Positions 25,367-34,001 of a stretch of DNA of 64,000 bases are shown piece by piece. Location: NCBI GenBank assembly GCA_028714255.1, contig JAQTMR010000011.1:1-64000 (forward strand), read 5' to 3'. Below the pieces are notes generated by a model. It worked only from the letters and a program-made list of their open reading frames with translations, had not been told where the DNA came from and ran no database searches. Position 1 is the first letter of the stretch. Each line of letters starts with the position of its first letter. A program made the translations under genes and the position numbers. The DNA comes from Phycisphaerae bacterium. GTDB taxonomy: Bacteria; Planctomycetota; Phycisphaerae; Sedimentisphaerales; Anaerobacaceae.

Positions 25367-26833
25367 ATGGACCAACTAAGCGCGAAACAATTACGGGACA
25401 AGATAAGAGCCGGCGAGATAAACAGCGTCGCAGCAACGAAGGCGGTCTTTGAGCAAATTGCGAAAATCGAGCCGACCATTGGGGCGTATATAAGCACGTT
25501 TGAAGAGTCAGCCCTTGATAAAGCAAAAGAGGTTGACGAACGCATAGCCAAAAATGAGCCGGTTGGGGAACTGGCAGGCGTACCGGTGGCGATAAAAGAT
25601 AATATGTGCTCCGATTTCGGTGCGACAACGTGCGCTTCTAAGATATTAGCAGATTTCCACGCCCCCTATAATGCGACGGTGGTTGAGAAACTTTTAGCCG
25701 CCGATGCGGTTATCGTCGGCAAAACAAATCTTGACGAGTTCGCGATGGGTTCGAGTACCGAAAACTCGGGGCTAAAGCAAACCGTTAACCCATGGGACAC
25801 AAGCAGGGTTCCGGGCGGAAGCAGCGGCGGGTCAACCGCAGCGGTCTCGGCGGGACTTTGCTTTGCAGCACTTGGTTCCGATACAGGCGGCTCAATTCGC
25901 CAGCCGGCAAGTTTCTGCGGAGTAGTGGGATTAAAACCAACCTACGGAAGAATTTCACGATTCGGGCTTGTGGCATACGGTTCGAGCCTGGACCAGATTG
26001 GGCCAATAACCCGCACTGTGGAAGACTGTGCTTTAATGATGAATGTTATAGCCGGACACGATGAAAAGGACAGCACGAGCATAAGCGAATCGGTTGCGCC
26101 GCTCTGTAATTATCTCGAAAAACTCAATGAGCCGATAAGCAAACTGAAAATCGGTATTGTGCCGGAACTCAACGCGGGAAGTGACAGCGAAGTATTGAAG
26201 GCGATAAACGGAGCTATCGAGGTATATAAAAAACTCGGCGCTGAAATAGTTGAAGTGCAAATGCCGCATTTTGATTATGCAATTTCTGTTTATTACGTAG
26301 TAGCTACTGCCGAGGCATCGAGTAATCTGGCCAGATATGATGGCATCCATTACGGACATCGCACGGAAAACCCGGCAGATTACGTTGAGGTCTATACTAA
26401 ATCACGTGCTGAAGGCTTCGGCCAGGAAGTCAAGAGACGGATAATGTTAGGCACTTACGCACTGTCAAGCGGCTATTACGATGCGTATTATCTAAAGGCT
26501 CTTAAGGTCAGGAATTTAATACGGGCAGATTTCACCAAGGCTTTCGAGAAATGCAACTGCATTATGATGCCTGTTTCACCGACAACTGCTTTTAAGATTG
26601 GCGAAAAGACCGACGACCCGCTGAAAATGTATCTCTCGGATATTTATACGATAGCAGCTAATTTGGCAGGCGTTCCGAGCATCAGTATTCCGTGCGGCTT
26701 CGATAAAAATAATCTGCCGGTCGGATTGCAAATACTCTCGCCAGCGTTTAGCGAAGATAAATTGTTACGAATCGCACGAACATACGAAAAAGAAACCGAT
26801 TGGCACAAGAAAAGACCATCAATTAATGACTAA
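25367..26833 (+). CDS. gatA: Asp/Glu-tRNA amidotransferase subunit A
   Basis: A 488-residue amidase, normal GatA length, with the Lys-Ser-Ser triad in VAIKDNM, RVPGGSSGGSTAAV and LGSDTGGSIRQPASFCG. It releases ammonia from glutamine for transamidation by GatB. The start is the ATG at 25367; longer frames run back into the esterase gene. Its stop overlaps the gatB start by 8 bases, indicating translational coupling. Confidence 0.96.
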   Translation: MDQLSAKQLRDKIRAGEINSVAATKAVFEQIAKIEPTIGAYISTFEESALDKAKEVDERIAKNEPVGELAGVPVAIKDNMCSDFGATTCASKILADFHAPYNATVVEKLLAADAVIVGKTNLDEFAMGSSTENSGLKQTVNPWDTSRVPGGSSGGSTAAVSAGLCFAALGSDTGGSIRQPASFCGVVGLKPTYGRISRFGLVAYGSSLDQIGPITRTVEDCALMMNVIAGHDEKDSTSISESVAPLCNYLEKLNEPISKLKIGIVPELNAGSDSEVLKAINGAIEVYKKLGAEIVEVQMPHFDYAISVYYVVATAEASSNLARYDGIHYGHRTENPADYVEVYTKSRAEGFGQEVKRRIMLGTYALSSGYYDAYYLKALKVRNLIRADFTKAFEKCNCIMMPVSPTTAFKIGEKTDDPLKMYLSDIYTIAANLAGVPSISIPCGFDKNNLPVGLQILSPAFSEDKLLRIARTYEKETDWHKKRPSIND

Positions 26834-28289
26834 AGTTGATTACAAAACTGTTGTTGGGCTGGAAATTCACGTGCATCTCGGCACTAAGACGAAGATGTTC
26901 TGCGGCTGCGAGCTGGCCTTCGGCGAAGAGGCCAACAGCAGGGTCTGTCCCGTATGTCTCGGTATGCCGGGCGTGCTGCCGGTAATGAATAAGCAGGCGT
27001 TTGAGTATGCTGTCATGGCGGCACTGGCTCTTAATTGCGAAATAGCCAAATTCACAAAGTGGGACAGGAAAGGATACTACTATCCTGACCTGCCGAAAAA
27101 TTACCAGATAAGTCAGTATGACTTGCCGCTGGCAGTTAATGGGTATATCGAGATACCGGTTGAGAGCGGCAGGTTAAAGAAAATCAGAATAATACGGACG
27201 CACTTAGAGGAAGACGCAGGCAAAAACCTGCACGCAACGGGTAATTTTTCACAGGTCGATTTGAATCGTGCCGGCACCCCCCTGCTGGAGATTGTAACCG
27301 AGCCTGATATGAATAGCGCAGCGGAAGTGCGGGCACTGGCAGAGGAACTACAGAGGATAGTCAGATATTTAGGCGTTTCGGAAGCGGATATGCAAAAGGG
27401 ACATATGCGTTTCGAGCCGAATGTCAATCTGACTATTACCAAAGACGGCAAAGAATACAAAACGCCAATAGCCGAGATTAAAAATCTTAACAGTTTCCGC
27501 GCCCTCGAGCGAAGTATCGAATACGAAATCAGCAGACAGCTTGAACGCTTCCTCGAAACCAGCCAGGTAATGGAGATGGGCAACAAGAGTACCCTCGGCT
27601 GGGACAGCGTAAACGAGGTAACTGTCCTGCAGAGGGAAAAGGAAGAGGCGCACGATTACAGATATTTCCCCGAGCCGGACCTCGTACCAGTTGAGCCGAC
27701 AGAGCAATGGCTAAATGAAATCAAGTCTCGATTGTGCGAACTGCCTATAAAGAAGAAAATGCGTTACGTTAACGAATACAAATTAAGCGATTATGACGCA
27801 GGTGTTTTAACGGCTGAACGTGCGACCGGGGAATTTTTCGACCAGACCGTTAAAGCAGGCGGCGAGCCGAAACGAGTTTGCAATCTGCTCACACAGGTCG
27901 GATTGAAATTGGCAAAAGAAAAAAATTGCGACGTGGCGGGGTTAGGTGTTAAGCCAGATGCTCTTGCCAAATTAGCAGGGATGGTTGAAACCGGCGAAAT
28001 AAGCGCTACCGCTTCATCGACCATCTTCGAGGAAATGGTAAAAACCGGCAAAGAACCGCAGGCAATAGCAAAAGAGCTTAACCTTATCCAAAAAAGCGAC
28101 ACAGGCGAGTTGGAGGGTATAGTCGAGCAGGTGCTTGCCGAAAATCCCGGTGCGGTTGATGATGCAAAAAGTGACGGAAAAAAGAGCAAAAAAGCGATGG
28201 GCTTTTTGATGGGTCAGGTCATACAAAAAACAAAAGGCCAAGCCAATCCAAAAGTTGTATCTGAAATCCTCGCCAAAAAACTTAAATAG
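26826..28289 (+). CDS. gatB: Asp/Glu-tRNA amidotransferase subunit B
   Basis: A 487-residue GatB: the N-terminal VGLEIHVHL motif, zinc-site Cys in MFCGCEL and NSRVCPVCLGMPG, the KGYYYPDLPKNYQISQ signature, and a YqeY-like C-terminal tail. It phosphorylates the misacylated tRNA and carries out the amidation. Presence of GatCAB suggests glutamine or asparagine tRNA is charged indirectly in this organism. The cupin gene follows after 8 bases. Confidence 0.97.
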   Translation: MTKVDYKTVVGLEIHVHLGTKTKMFCGCELAFGEEANSRVCPVCLGMPGVLPVMNKQAFEYAVMAALALNCEIAKFTKWDRKGYYYPDLPKNYQISQYDLPLAVNGYIEIPVESGRLKKIRIIRTHLEEDAGKNLHATGNFSQVDLNRAGTPLLEIVTEPDMNSAAEVRALAEELQRIVRYLGVSEADMQKGHMRFEPNVNLTITKDGKEYKTPIAEIKNLNSFRALERSIEYEISRQLERFLETSQVMEMGNKSTLGWDSVNEVTVLQREKEEAHDYRYFPEPDLVPVEPTEQWLNEIKSRLCELPIKKKMRYVNEYKLSDYDAGVLTAERATGEFFDQTVKAGGEPKRVCNLLTQVGLKLAKEKNCDVAGLGVKPDALAKLAGMVETGEISATASSTIFEEMVKTGKEPQAIAKELNLIQKSDTGELEGIVEQVLAENPGAVDDAKSDGKKSKKAMGFLMGQVIQKTKGQANPKVVSEILAKKLK

Positions 28290-28297
28290 GGGAAAAG

Positions 28298-28642
28298 ATG
28301 AAAATACAAAAAAGCAGCGATATTGCCAAGCTCCCGGTGGAAATGGATGGGGCAAAGGGTACTGAGATAAGATGGCTTATTTCCAAAGAAGACGGTGCGA
28401 ACAATTTTGCAATGCGAATGTTTGAGTTAGCACCGGGCGGCCATACCCCCCTGCATAAACATAAGCACGAACACGAGGTATTCGCCGTCGAGGGACAAGG
28501 TATTTTGGTGTATGAGGGTAAAGAACATCAGTTTGATAAAGGTTATGTGATATTCGTGCCGGGGGACAAGGAACACCAGTTTAAGAACAATGGGGATTCC
28601 GTTCTTAAATTTCTCTGCCTTATCCCGGCCTCGGTTGTATAG
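28298..28642 (+). CDS. small cupin protein
   Basis: A 114-residue single cupin barrel with a strong His cluster, HTPLHKHKHEHEVFAVEGQG, in motif 1 (about 48-67) and the motif 2 segment VPGDKEHQFKN. Metal-binding residues are intact. Such small cupins may be isomerases, dioxygenases or sensors; the substrate is unknown. It is the last gene of the gat operon and converges with plsY. Confidence 0.85.
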   Translation: MKIQKSSDIAKLPVEMDGAKGTEIRWLISKEDGANNFAMRMFELAPGGHTPLHKHKHEHEVFAVEGQGILVYEGKEHQFDKGYVIFVPGDKEHQFKNNGDSVLKFLCLIPASVV

Positions 28643-28651
28643 CGGATGGTA

Positions 28652-29290
28652 TTATCTTGAGATTTTGCTTTCAGTTCCGGCAATCAGCCTTTTTATGTTT
28701 TCGCGGTGACGCAAAACAACCATAATCGGTATAGCAACAGCAGCGATAAGAAGCGGCCAAAGATTTGCAAAGTCCCATCCACGCGCCAGCTTAATCATTA
28801 GAACCAGCGTAAGAGGAAACGCAACGGAAGCGGTAATAGAAGCCAGCGAAACATATCTCCATAACAAGAGAACTGTCAGCCATATTAAAAAAGCGACGGC
28901 GGCACAAATCGTATAGTAAGGCCAAAGCCCCAGCGCAACACCGAAACTTGTAGCAACACCTTTACCGCCTTTGAACTTTAAGTATATGGGGAATATATGG
29001 CCTAAAACCGCCGCACAGCCGGCAGCAAGAACGAGAAAAAGCTCCGCGACAGTCGGCGGGGAAGAAATAAATCTGACGGCTACCGCCATTGGCAGCAAAC
29101 CTTTTGCCGCATCAAGAAGGAAGCACAAATACGCCCATTTTTTACCAACCGCCCGCGATAAATTAGTTGCGCCGATATTACCTGAACCGATGCTGCGCAA
29201 ATCCTTGCCGTGGGCCCTGGCGATAATCAAGCCGAAAGGAATTGCACCGAGCAAATACGCCCCGAAAATCAAAATCACAAACCCCATCAT
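28652..29290 (-). CDS. plsY: acyl-phosphate glycerol-3-phosphate acyltransferase PlsY
   Basis: A 212-residue integral membrane enzyme with the PlsY motifs IGSGNIGATNLSRAVGK, the FKGGKGVATSFG loop and a later conserved HRENIKRL. It acylates glycerol-3-phosphate from acyl phosphate, the first step of phospholipid synthesis. The ATG at 29290 overlaps the preceding stop as ATGA, so it is translationally coupled to the glycosyltransferase and is last in the lipid A/core operon. Confidence 0.95.
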   Translation of the reverse strand: MMGFVILIFGAYLLGAIPFGLIIARAHGKDLRSIGSGNIGATNLSRAVGKKWAYLCFLLDAAKGLLPMAVAVRFISSPPTVAELFLVLAAGCAAVLGHIFPIYLKFKGGKGVATSFGVALGLWPYYTICAAVAFLIWLTVLLLWRYVSLASITASVAFPLTLVLMIKLARGWDFANLWPLLIAAVAIPIMVVLRHRENIKRLIAGTESKISR

Positions 29291-30504
29291 TGCCCTCGCC
29301 TTTCGAGTCCCGTAAGGGATGCCTTACGGCATATTGATTCATAAACAGGCATTAGCTGTTCGACAACCCGGCTGGTTGAAACTTCCGCCTTGAGGTCATC
29401 CGCAACAATTGCCTGTGATGCCGTACGGATGTTATTTGTAACTGTGAAAAAGTTTATGGCCTCTGCCAAAGCTGGAATGTCCTCAGGGCAATCGATTACT
29501 CTGCCGTGCCGGTTGTTGACAAATAAATCGGTTGCGCCGTTAAATTTTGTTGTTATCACGGGCTTGCCGGCTGCAATTGCTTCGAGAATATATCTGCTCG
29601 ACGGGTCATAAAAAGTTGGCAGAACGGCTGCATCTGCTATGGACAGAGCGTCTTGAATGTGTCGGACGGCGCCTAAAAAGATGATTTTTTTATGAACGTT
29701 AAGTTTTCTTCCAAGCCGGCGGTATCTATATGCTCTGCCGTTACCCGCCACTATTAAATAAGCCTTTCGTTCAGTGCTCTTTTGTGATACGGCCTGCATC
29801 GCTTTTATCAAAGGCGTAAGCCCCTTAAGCCTGAAATTATTTGCTACGAACAAGAAAAAAACGGGGTTATCAGCTTCCTTAAGCCCCAATTTAGCGAGTA
29901 TCTGGTCTCGGAGTTTATTGGCCCTATCCGTATCGATTTGTTTATTTATTTTCACGCCGTTAGGTATAACGACTATTCGGTCATCACCAACACCATAGTG
30001 TTTTTTGAACTGCTCCGCAACGTATTCTGAAATCGCAATAATCACCGGCCCATTTGAGTTTTTACAAAGTTTTTTCTCAGCTCGCAAAAATATGGCTCGT
30101 CGCAAGTTGGCAAATGCCGTTATTCTTTTGTAAACTTTGACGAATTTGTTCTGGTAACTGGCGGCATTACGCAAAATAGATTCAGCGAAGCTGCCTCCTC
30201 GGGGCTGATACACATCAGCAAAATCGAAAGGCAATACGCTGTGAACTATATCGTAGTGATTCTCCGATAGATATTTTTTCAGTTCCTTTGCGAACGTGAA
30301 ATAACAAGCTCGCTTACCGGATGTATTTTGACATAAGATATGAATATTTTTAGCACTTGTTTGTCCCTTGGCGGCAAGAATATCCACCTCGAAACCAAAC
30401 GCCGATATCGCCGTTGCCAGTTCAAAGACGGAACGTTCTGCCCCGCCGAGAGCAATATCCATCCGTTCTATTATTATCGCTATTTTCTTTTTTGCCTCAG
30501 ACAT
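29287..30504 (-). CDS. family 4 glycosyltransferase, LPS-core type
   Basis: A 405-residue GT-B enzyme. The N-terminal IIERMDIALGGAERSVFELA motif and C-terminal VAGNGRAYRYRRLGRKL, then LPTFYDPSSRYILEAIAAGKPVI (the acceptor-loop and E-x7-E region) place it in GT4 near WaaG. The donor sugar is probably a nucleotide-activated hexose. It lies between the heptosyltransferase-kinase fusion and plsY, so it probably extends the LPS inner core. Confidence 0.85.
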   Translation of the reverse strand: MSEAKKKIAIIIERMDIALGGAERSVFELATAISAFGFEVDILAAKGQTSAKNIHILCQNTSGKRACYFTFAKELKKYLSENHYDIVHSVLPFDFADVYQPRGGSFAESILRNAASYQNKFVKVYKRITAFANLRRAIFLRAEKKLCKNSNGPVIIAISEYVAEQFKKHYGVGDDRIVVIPNGVKINKQIDTDRANKLRDQILAKLGLKEADNPVFFLFVANNFRLKGLTPLIKAMQAVSQKSTERKAYLIVAGNGRAYRYRRLGRKLNVHKKIIFLGAVRHIQDALSIADAAVLPTFYDPSSRYILEAIAAGKPVITTKFNGATDLFVNNRHGRVIDCPEDIPALAEAINFFTVTNNIRTASQAIVADDLKAEVSTSRVVEQLMPVYESICRKASLTGLERRGQ

Positions 30505-30509
30505 AGGTT

Positions 30510-32411
30510 TTAACCAGGCTGGTCCCCCCTGCCATGCTTTATATCATGCCTTGCCATCCGCTTTGCCTTATTTATTACCTTATATATAAATGCCTTGTCT
30601 TTCATGGTTAACCTGCTCTGGCCGGTATAGCGAAGATAAAAGCGTATTCGATCTGTTTTTGAAAAATATCTGTTGTGGGCCGAATAATAAAGCTGCGCAA
30701 TATCTTTTACCCTGAATCGTTCAGAAAACAAAATTGGCTTGAAGGTGCGCGCCAAATCTATCAGGTGAAACTGGCCCTTGTCGTCATAGAATATATGACA
30801 AAGGTAAAGGTCTCGATGACGGTATTTTGTTTCGTGGAACTTTTTTACAAAATCAGCTAATCGAGTGATGAAATCTCTTCGCAGTTTCAAATTCTCTATC
30901 GTAGCCGGAGAATTGAAACAATCGGGCAGCTTCTTCTCCAATGACTCGGCTTCGGGGATTTTTTCGGCGATTATAAAACTTCTTTTCTCGAAAAACATAC
31001 CCCACTGCTCGCCATAAGAAATTGTTTTAGGTGTATTTACGCCTGCCTCGGCGAGTTTAACTGCCGGCTTAAAGGCAAAAAGACCGCAACTTATCCGTTT
31101 GTGAGCTGACAGCCAATTTTTAAGCTGGTCTATGACCGGCGGCGAGTCATATCGTTTCAAAAACAGCGTAACCGGAGGCGATTTTATTTCAAATCGTAAC
31201 CGGCTGCGATGCTTGGGCAGATTATCCTTAGTCAGATTCTTGGCGGCACTGAAAGAAAAAACATTATCAATGGAAGTCAGGCCCAATTCACCAAGACCGG
31301 CTTTATAGGCTTCGTCACAGGAAAACGATTCCGAAACCTCCACGAATTTTTGAGTGGTTTTAGACGTCGGCTGCGTTTGATTATCTTCGAGCAATTTTTT
31401 CGCGGCACTGCACACCATTTCCACAGTTATTGCCTGCATACATAAATGCTCATCCATTTTACAGGTAGGCCGAGCACAGGGTGCGCAAGGCGCTTTGCCG
31501 ATTATTTGTATTTCGTTTTCATAACCGGTCTGCGTCCATGCAGGGTCGTTCGGGCCAAACAGGCTGATAATCTTGCGGCCAAGGGCTATCGCTATGTGCC
31601 GCGGCCCTGTATCATTGCTTATTACCAAATCCGCCATGGAAAAAAGCAGCTTCAATTCGCCAAGACCTAAAGGCTCTTCCGCTAAATTGATAAGCTTAAA
31701 CTTGCTCGATTCGCAAATCTCCCCGGCAATCTTCTTTTCAGCAGGGTCTGGTGAGACAGATACAAAAACAGTTGCATTATAGTTGGAAATCAGCCAGTTT
31801 GCTGTTTGTGCGAATCTTTCACTAAGCCAGAATTTGCTCCTGCCGAATGCTCCGCCGGGGACAATAACGACAATCGGCCCTTTAGCATCGGTAATTTCCG
31901 GGAATTTGGCCCGCAGCTTCCCGGCCTCCTGCGGGTCGATAGCTAACTCAAGATTTCTTTCAGATGTATCGGCGCCGAGCAGTGAGGCAATCGCAAGATA
32001 GTAATCGACCATGGAAGTAGGTTTGAATCGGGCGGTTGTCAATTTTGGCGGATAAAGTTTATCCCTAAGTAAAAAGCCCCGGCTTTCACGCGCATAGCCG
32101 ATACGTTTCGGTATCCCCGCCAGGAAAACCGACAGAGCGGAAGAAAAAGAATTTTTGAAAAGAATAGCACAGGTAAATTTATGTCCCCTGAGCATTTTTA
32201 TAGTCGCAAAAGGATTGTTTCTCTCCTGCTGCAGCCACACATCGTTAAAATCGCCGGGTGATAAAACCCTGCGGACAGTGTCGTTGGCAAAGAAATAAAT
32301 TCGGGATGATTTAAAATGTCGGCGAATGGCCCGCAAGGCAGGCGTGCAAAGAACCGCATCACCCATAGGAGAGGGAAGCCAGACCAATATCTTCTGTTTT
32401 CCATCTTGCAT
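30510..32411 (-). CDS. fused heptosyltransferase (GT9) and LPS core kinase
   Basis: A 633-residue protein. Residues about 5-340 are a GT9 heptosyltransferase of WaaF/RfaF type (LVWLPSPMGDAVLCTPALR, IVVIVPGGAFGRSKFW, SNDTGPRHIAIALG). Residues 365-630 are a WaaP/InaA-type kinase, with YRHRDLYLCHIFYDD as catalytic loop and FHLIDLART as the metal-binding Asp. WaaF adds heptose and WaaP phosphorylates it in enteric bacteria, so the fusion would join two consecutive inner-core steps. The ATG at 32411 follows GGGGTGAG; an earlier ATG at 32462 overlaps gmhB. Confidence 0.88.
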   Translation of the reverse strand: MQDGKQKILVWLPSPMGDAVLCTPALRAIRRHFKSSRIYFFANDTVRRVLSPGDFNDVWLQQERNNPFATIKMLRGHKFTCAILFKNSFSSALSVFLAGIPKRIGYARESRGFLLRDKLYPPKLTTARFKPTSMVDYYLAIASLLGADTSERNLELAIDPQEAGKLRAKFPEITDAKGPIVVIVPGGAFGRSKFWLSERFAQTANWLISNYNATVFVSVSPDPAEKKIAGEICESSKFKLINLAEEPLGLGELKLLFSMADLVISNDTGPRHIAIALGRKIISLFGPNDPAWTQTGYENEIQIIGKAPCAPCARPTCKMDEHLCMQAITVEMVCSAAKKLLEDNQTQPTSKTTQKFVEVSESFSCDEAYKAGLGELGLTSIDNVFSFSAAKNLTKDNLPKHRSRLRFEIKSPPVTLFLKRYDSPPVIDQLKNWLSAHKRISCGLFAFKPAVKLAEAGVNTPKTISYGEQWGMFFEKRSFIIAEKIPEAESLEKKLPDCFNSPATIENLKLRRDFITRLADFVKKFHETKYRHRDLYLCHIFYDDKGQFHLIDLARTFKPILFSERFRVKDIAQLYYSAHNRYFSKTDRIRFYLRYTGQSRLTMKDKAFIYKVINKAKRMARHDIKHGRGDQPG

Positions 32412-32448
32412 CTGGTATCTCACCCCGCGGGATTTAGTTCGCGCATCG

Positions 32449-33408
32449 CTATTTTCGCCCATGCATTATGTAAAAGGTCAACGCCATTACCTGAAACAGC
32501 AAAGCAAAACCAAGCGCAATTAAAGTTAAATTATCCTGCTTTGTAGGATACATTAGAAACCATATACTTATGAGCAGGCAAAACCATACAATGGTTTGCC
32601 AAACCCCTGCTAAAAATCTCGTCGTGGAAAATTCACTGAACATCTCGCTCCGCCGCATACTTTTAAGCTGTTCAAGAATACCATCGAGCAGCTGTTCCAT
32701 CCTGCTGTCTGTTGTGGTAGAACCGCCGGAAATATTTTTCTCCGGCTTTGCAGGCAGCGGCTTGGACTGTTTCTCGGCGGTTTGCGGCATAGGTTTAGTT
32801 GCACTCTGTGGTAACGGCGGACTTTGAGTTGGATTTCCGCCGGTGGAGCGGTGATGTTTTTTAACGATATTTACAGCTTCCTTTATATTCACCGCTCGAT
32901 AGTCCGGATTAGGCTCACCGGGTTTATGCTGTCCGGAATGCGAATGGTGATTTATCAATATGGTTTTACAGCCTGCCCGCAAACCGGCCTCGATGTCACG
33001 ACCGCTGTTGCCAATCATCCAGGATTGCTTAAGGTCTATATCCATCTCGCCGGCCGCGGCCAGCAGCATACCAGGCCCGGGCTTTCGCCAGTCACTTTCC
33101 TTCTTGTATTTTTGGACCACTCCATCAGGATGATAGGGACAATAGTAAATCTTGTCTAAAGGTGCTCCTTTTTCAGACAAAAGCTGTTTTAACCTATCGT
33201 GGATTTCATCGATAGCCTTCTCGGAAATAATCCCCCTCGCAATGCCGGACTGATTCGAGACCACAATCAGCTTATACCCCATGGCGCGAAATTCGATAAG
33301 CGCCTTATCAACACCATCGAGCAGTTTTACCAGCTCAGGGCGATTAATATAGCCGGGGTCTTCGATTAACGTATCGTCACGGTCTAAAAATATCGCTTTA
33401 TTGGCCAT
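32449..33408 (-). CDS. gmhB: heptose 1,7-bisphosphate phosphatase-like HAD with membrane tail
   Basis: A 319-residue protein. Residues 1-180 are a HAD-IIIA phosphatase: AIFLDRDDTLIEDPGYI (catalytic Asp pair), VVSNQSGIARG, and MIGNSGRDIEAGLRAG. E. coli GmhB binds zinc through a Cys-x-His and a Cys-x-Cys; here CPYHPDG keeps the first Cys and the later pair reads SDWRKP, so most ligands are lost. A Pro/Gln-rich linker leads to two membrane helices at the C-terminus, absent from standard GmhB. The start at 33408 is ATG; a TTG at 33429 is also open. Confidence 0.85.
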   Translation of the reverse strand: MANKAIFLDRDDTLIEDPGYINRPELVKLLDGVDKALIEFRAMGYKLIVVSNQSGIARGIISEKAIDEIHDRLKQLLSEKGAPLDKIYYCPYHPDGVVQKYKKESDWRKPGPGMLLAAAGEMDIDLKQSWMIGNSGRDIEAGLRAGCKTILINHHSHSGQHKPGEPNPDYRAVNIKEAVNIVKKHHRSTGGNPTQSPPLPQSATKPMPQTAEKQSKPLPAKPEKNISGGSTTTDSRMEQLLDGILEQLKSMRRSEMFSEFSTTRFLAGVWQTIVWFCLLISIWFLMYPTKQDNLTLIALGFALLFQVMALTFYIMHGRK

Positions 33409-33419
33409 CTTAAGGTTAA

Positions 33420-34001
33420 CTATTTGCAAAAATTATCTTCCACGAGCCCGCAAATTATATGAAGGCCGAGCAGATGAATTTCCTGGCTTCGAGCCGTCGA
33501 TTTACTATTGGCACAAAGACAAACATCTGCCATATTTTCGAGCTTACTGTTTTTCTTGCCCGTAAAGGCCAGCACCTTAGCGCCTTTTTTCTTTGCTGAT
33601 TTGACGGCTGCTATGATATTCGGCGATGAGCCGCTGGTCGAAATGCCCCACAGGACATCGCCCTTTTTAACCAATGCTTCGACTTGTTTGACGAACGTAT
33701 TTTCGTATCCGTAATCGTTGGCTATCGACGTCAAAATCGATGTATCGGTCGTCAGAGCAACTGCCGGCAGCGGTTTGCGTTCCCGTTCGAATCTGCCTAT
33801 AAACTCACTTGCTATATGTTGAGCATCCGCCGCAGAACCTCCGTTACCGCAAATGTAAAGGCGGCCGTTTCGCTTAAAGGTTTTTGTTATTAAATTGGCC
33901 GCGGCTTCGATTGCCTCGACACCATCAGCCTGAAACTCGGCTACCGTTTTCTTGTGGGCCTCTATTGTTTTTGTAATTTTTTTGCGAATACTCTTGTTCA
34001 T
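33420..34001 (-). CDS. gmhA: sedoheptulose 7-phosphate isomerase
   Basis: A 193-residue SIS-domain enzyme with YICGNGGSAADAQHIASEF, a TDTSILTSIANDYG loop, and GISTSGSSPNI. It makes D-glycero-D-manno-heptose 7-phosphate, the first step of the ADP-heptose route. Its start overlaps the hldE stop by one base. Gene order hldE-gmhA-gmhB is consistent with a heptose operon. Confidence 0.96.
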   Translation of the reverse strand: MNKSIRKKITKTIEAHKKTVAEFQADGVEAIEAAANLITKTFKRNGRLYICGNGGSAADAQHIASEFIGRFERERKPLPAVALTTDTSILTSIANDYGYENTFVKQVEALVKKGDVLWGISTSGSSPNIIAAVKSAKKKGAKVLAFTGKKNSKLENMADVCLCANSKSTARSQEIHLLGLHIICGLVEDNFCK

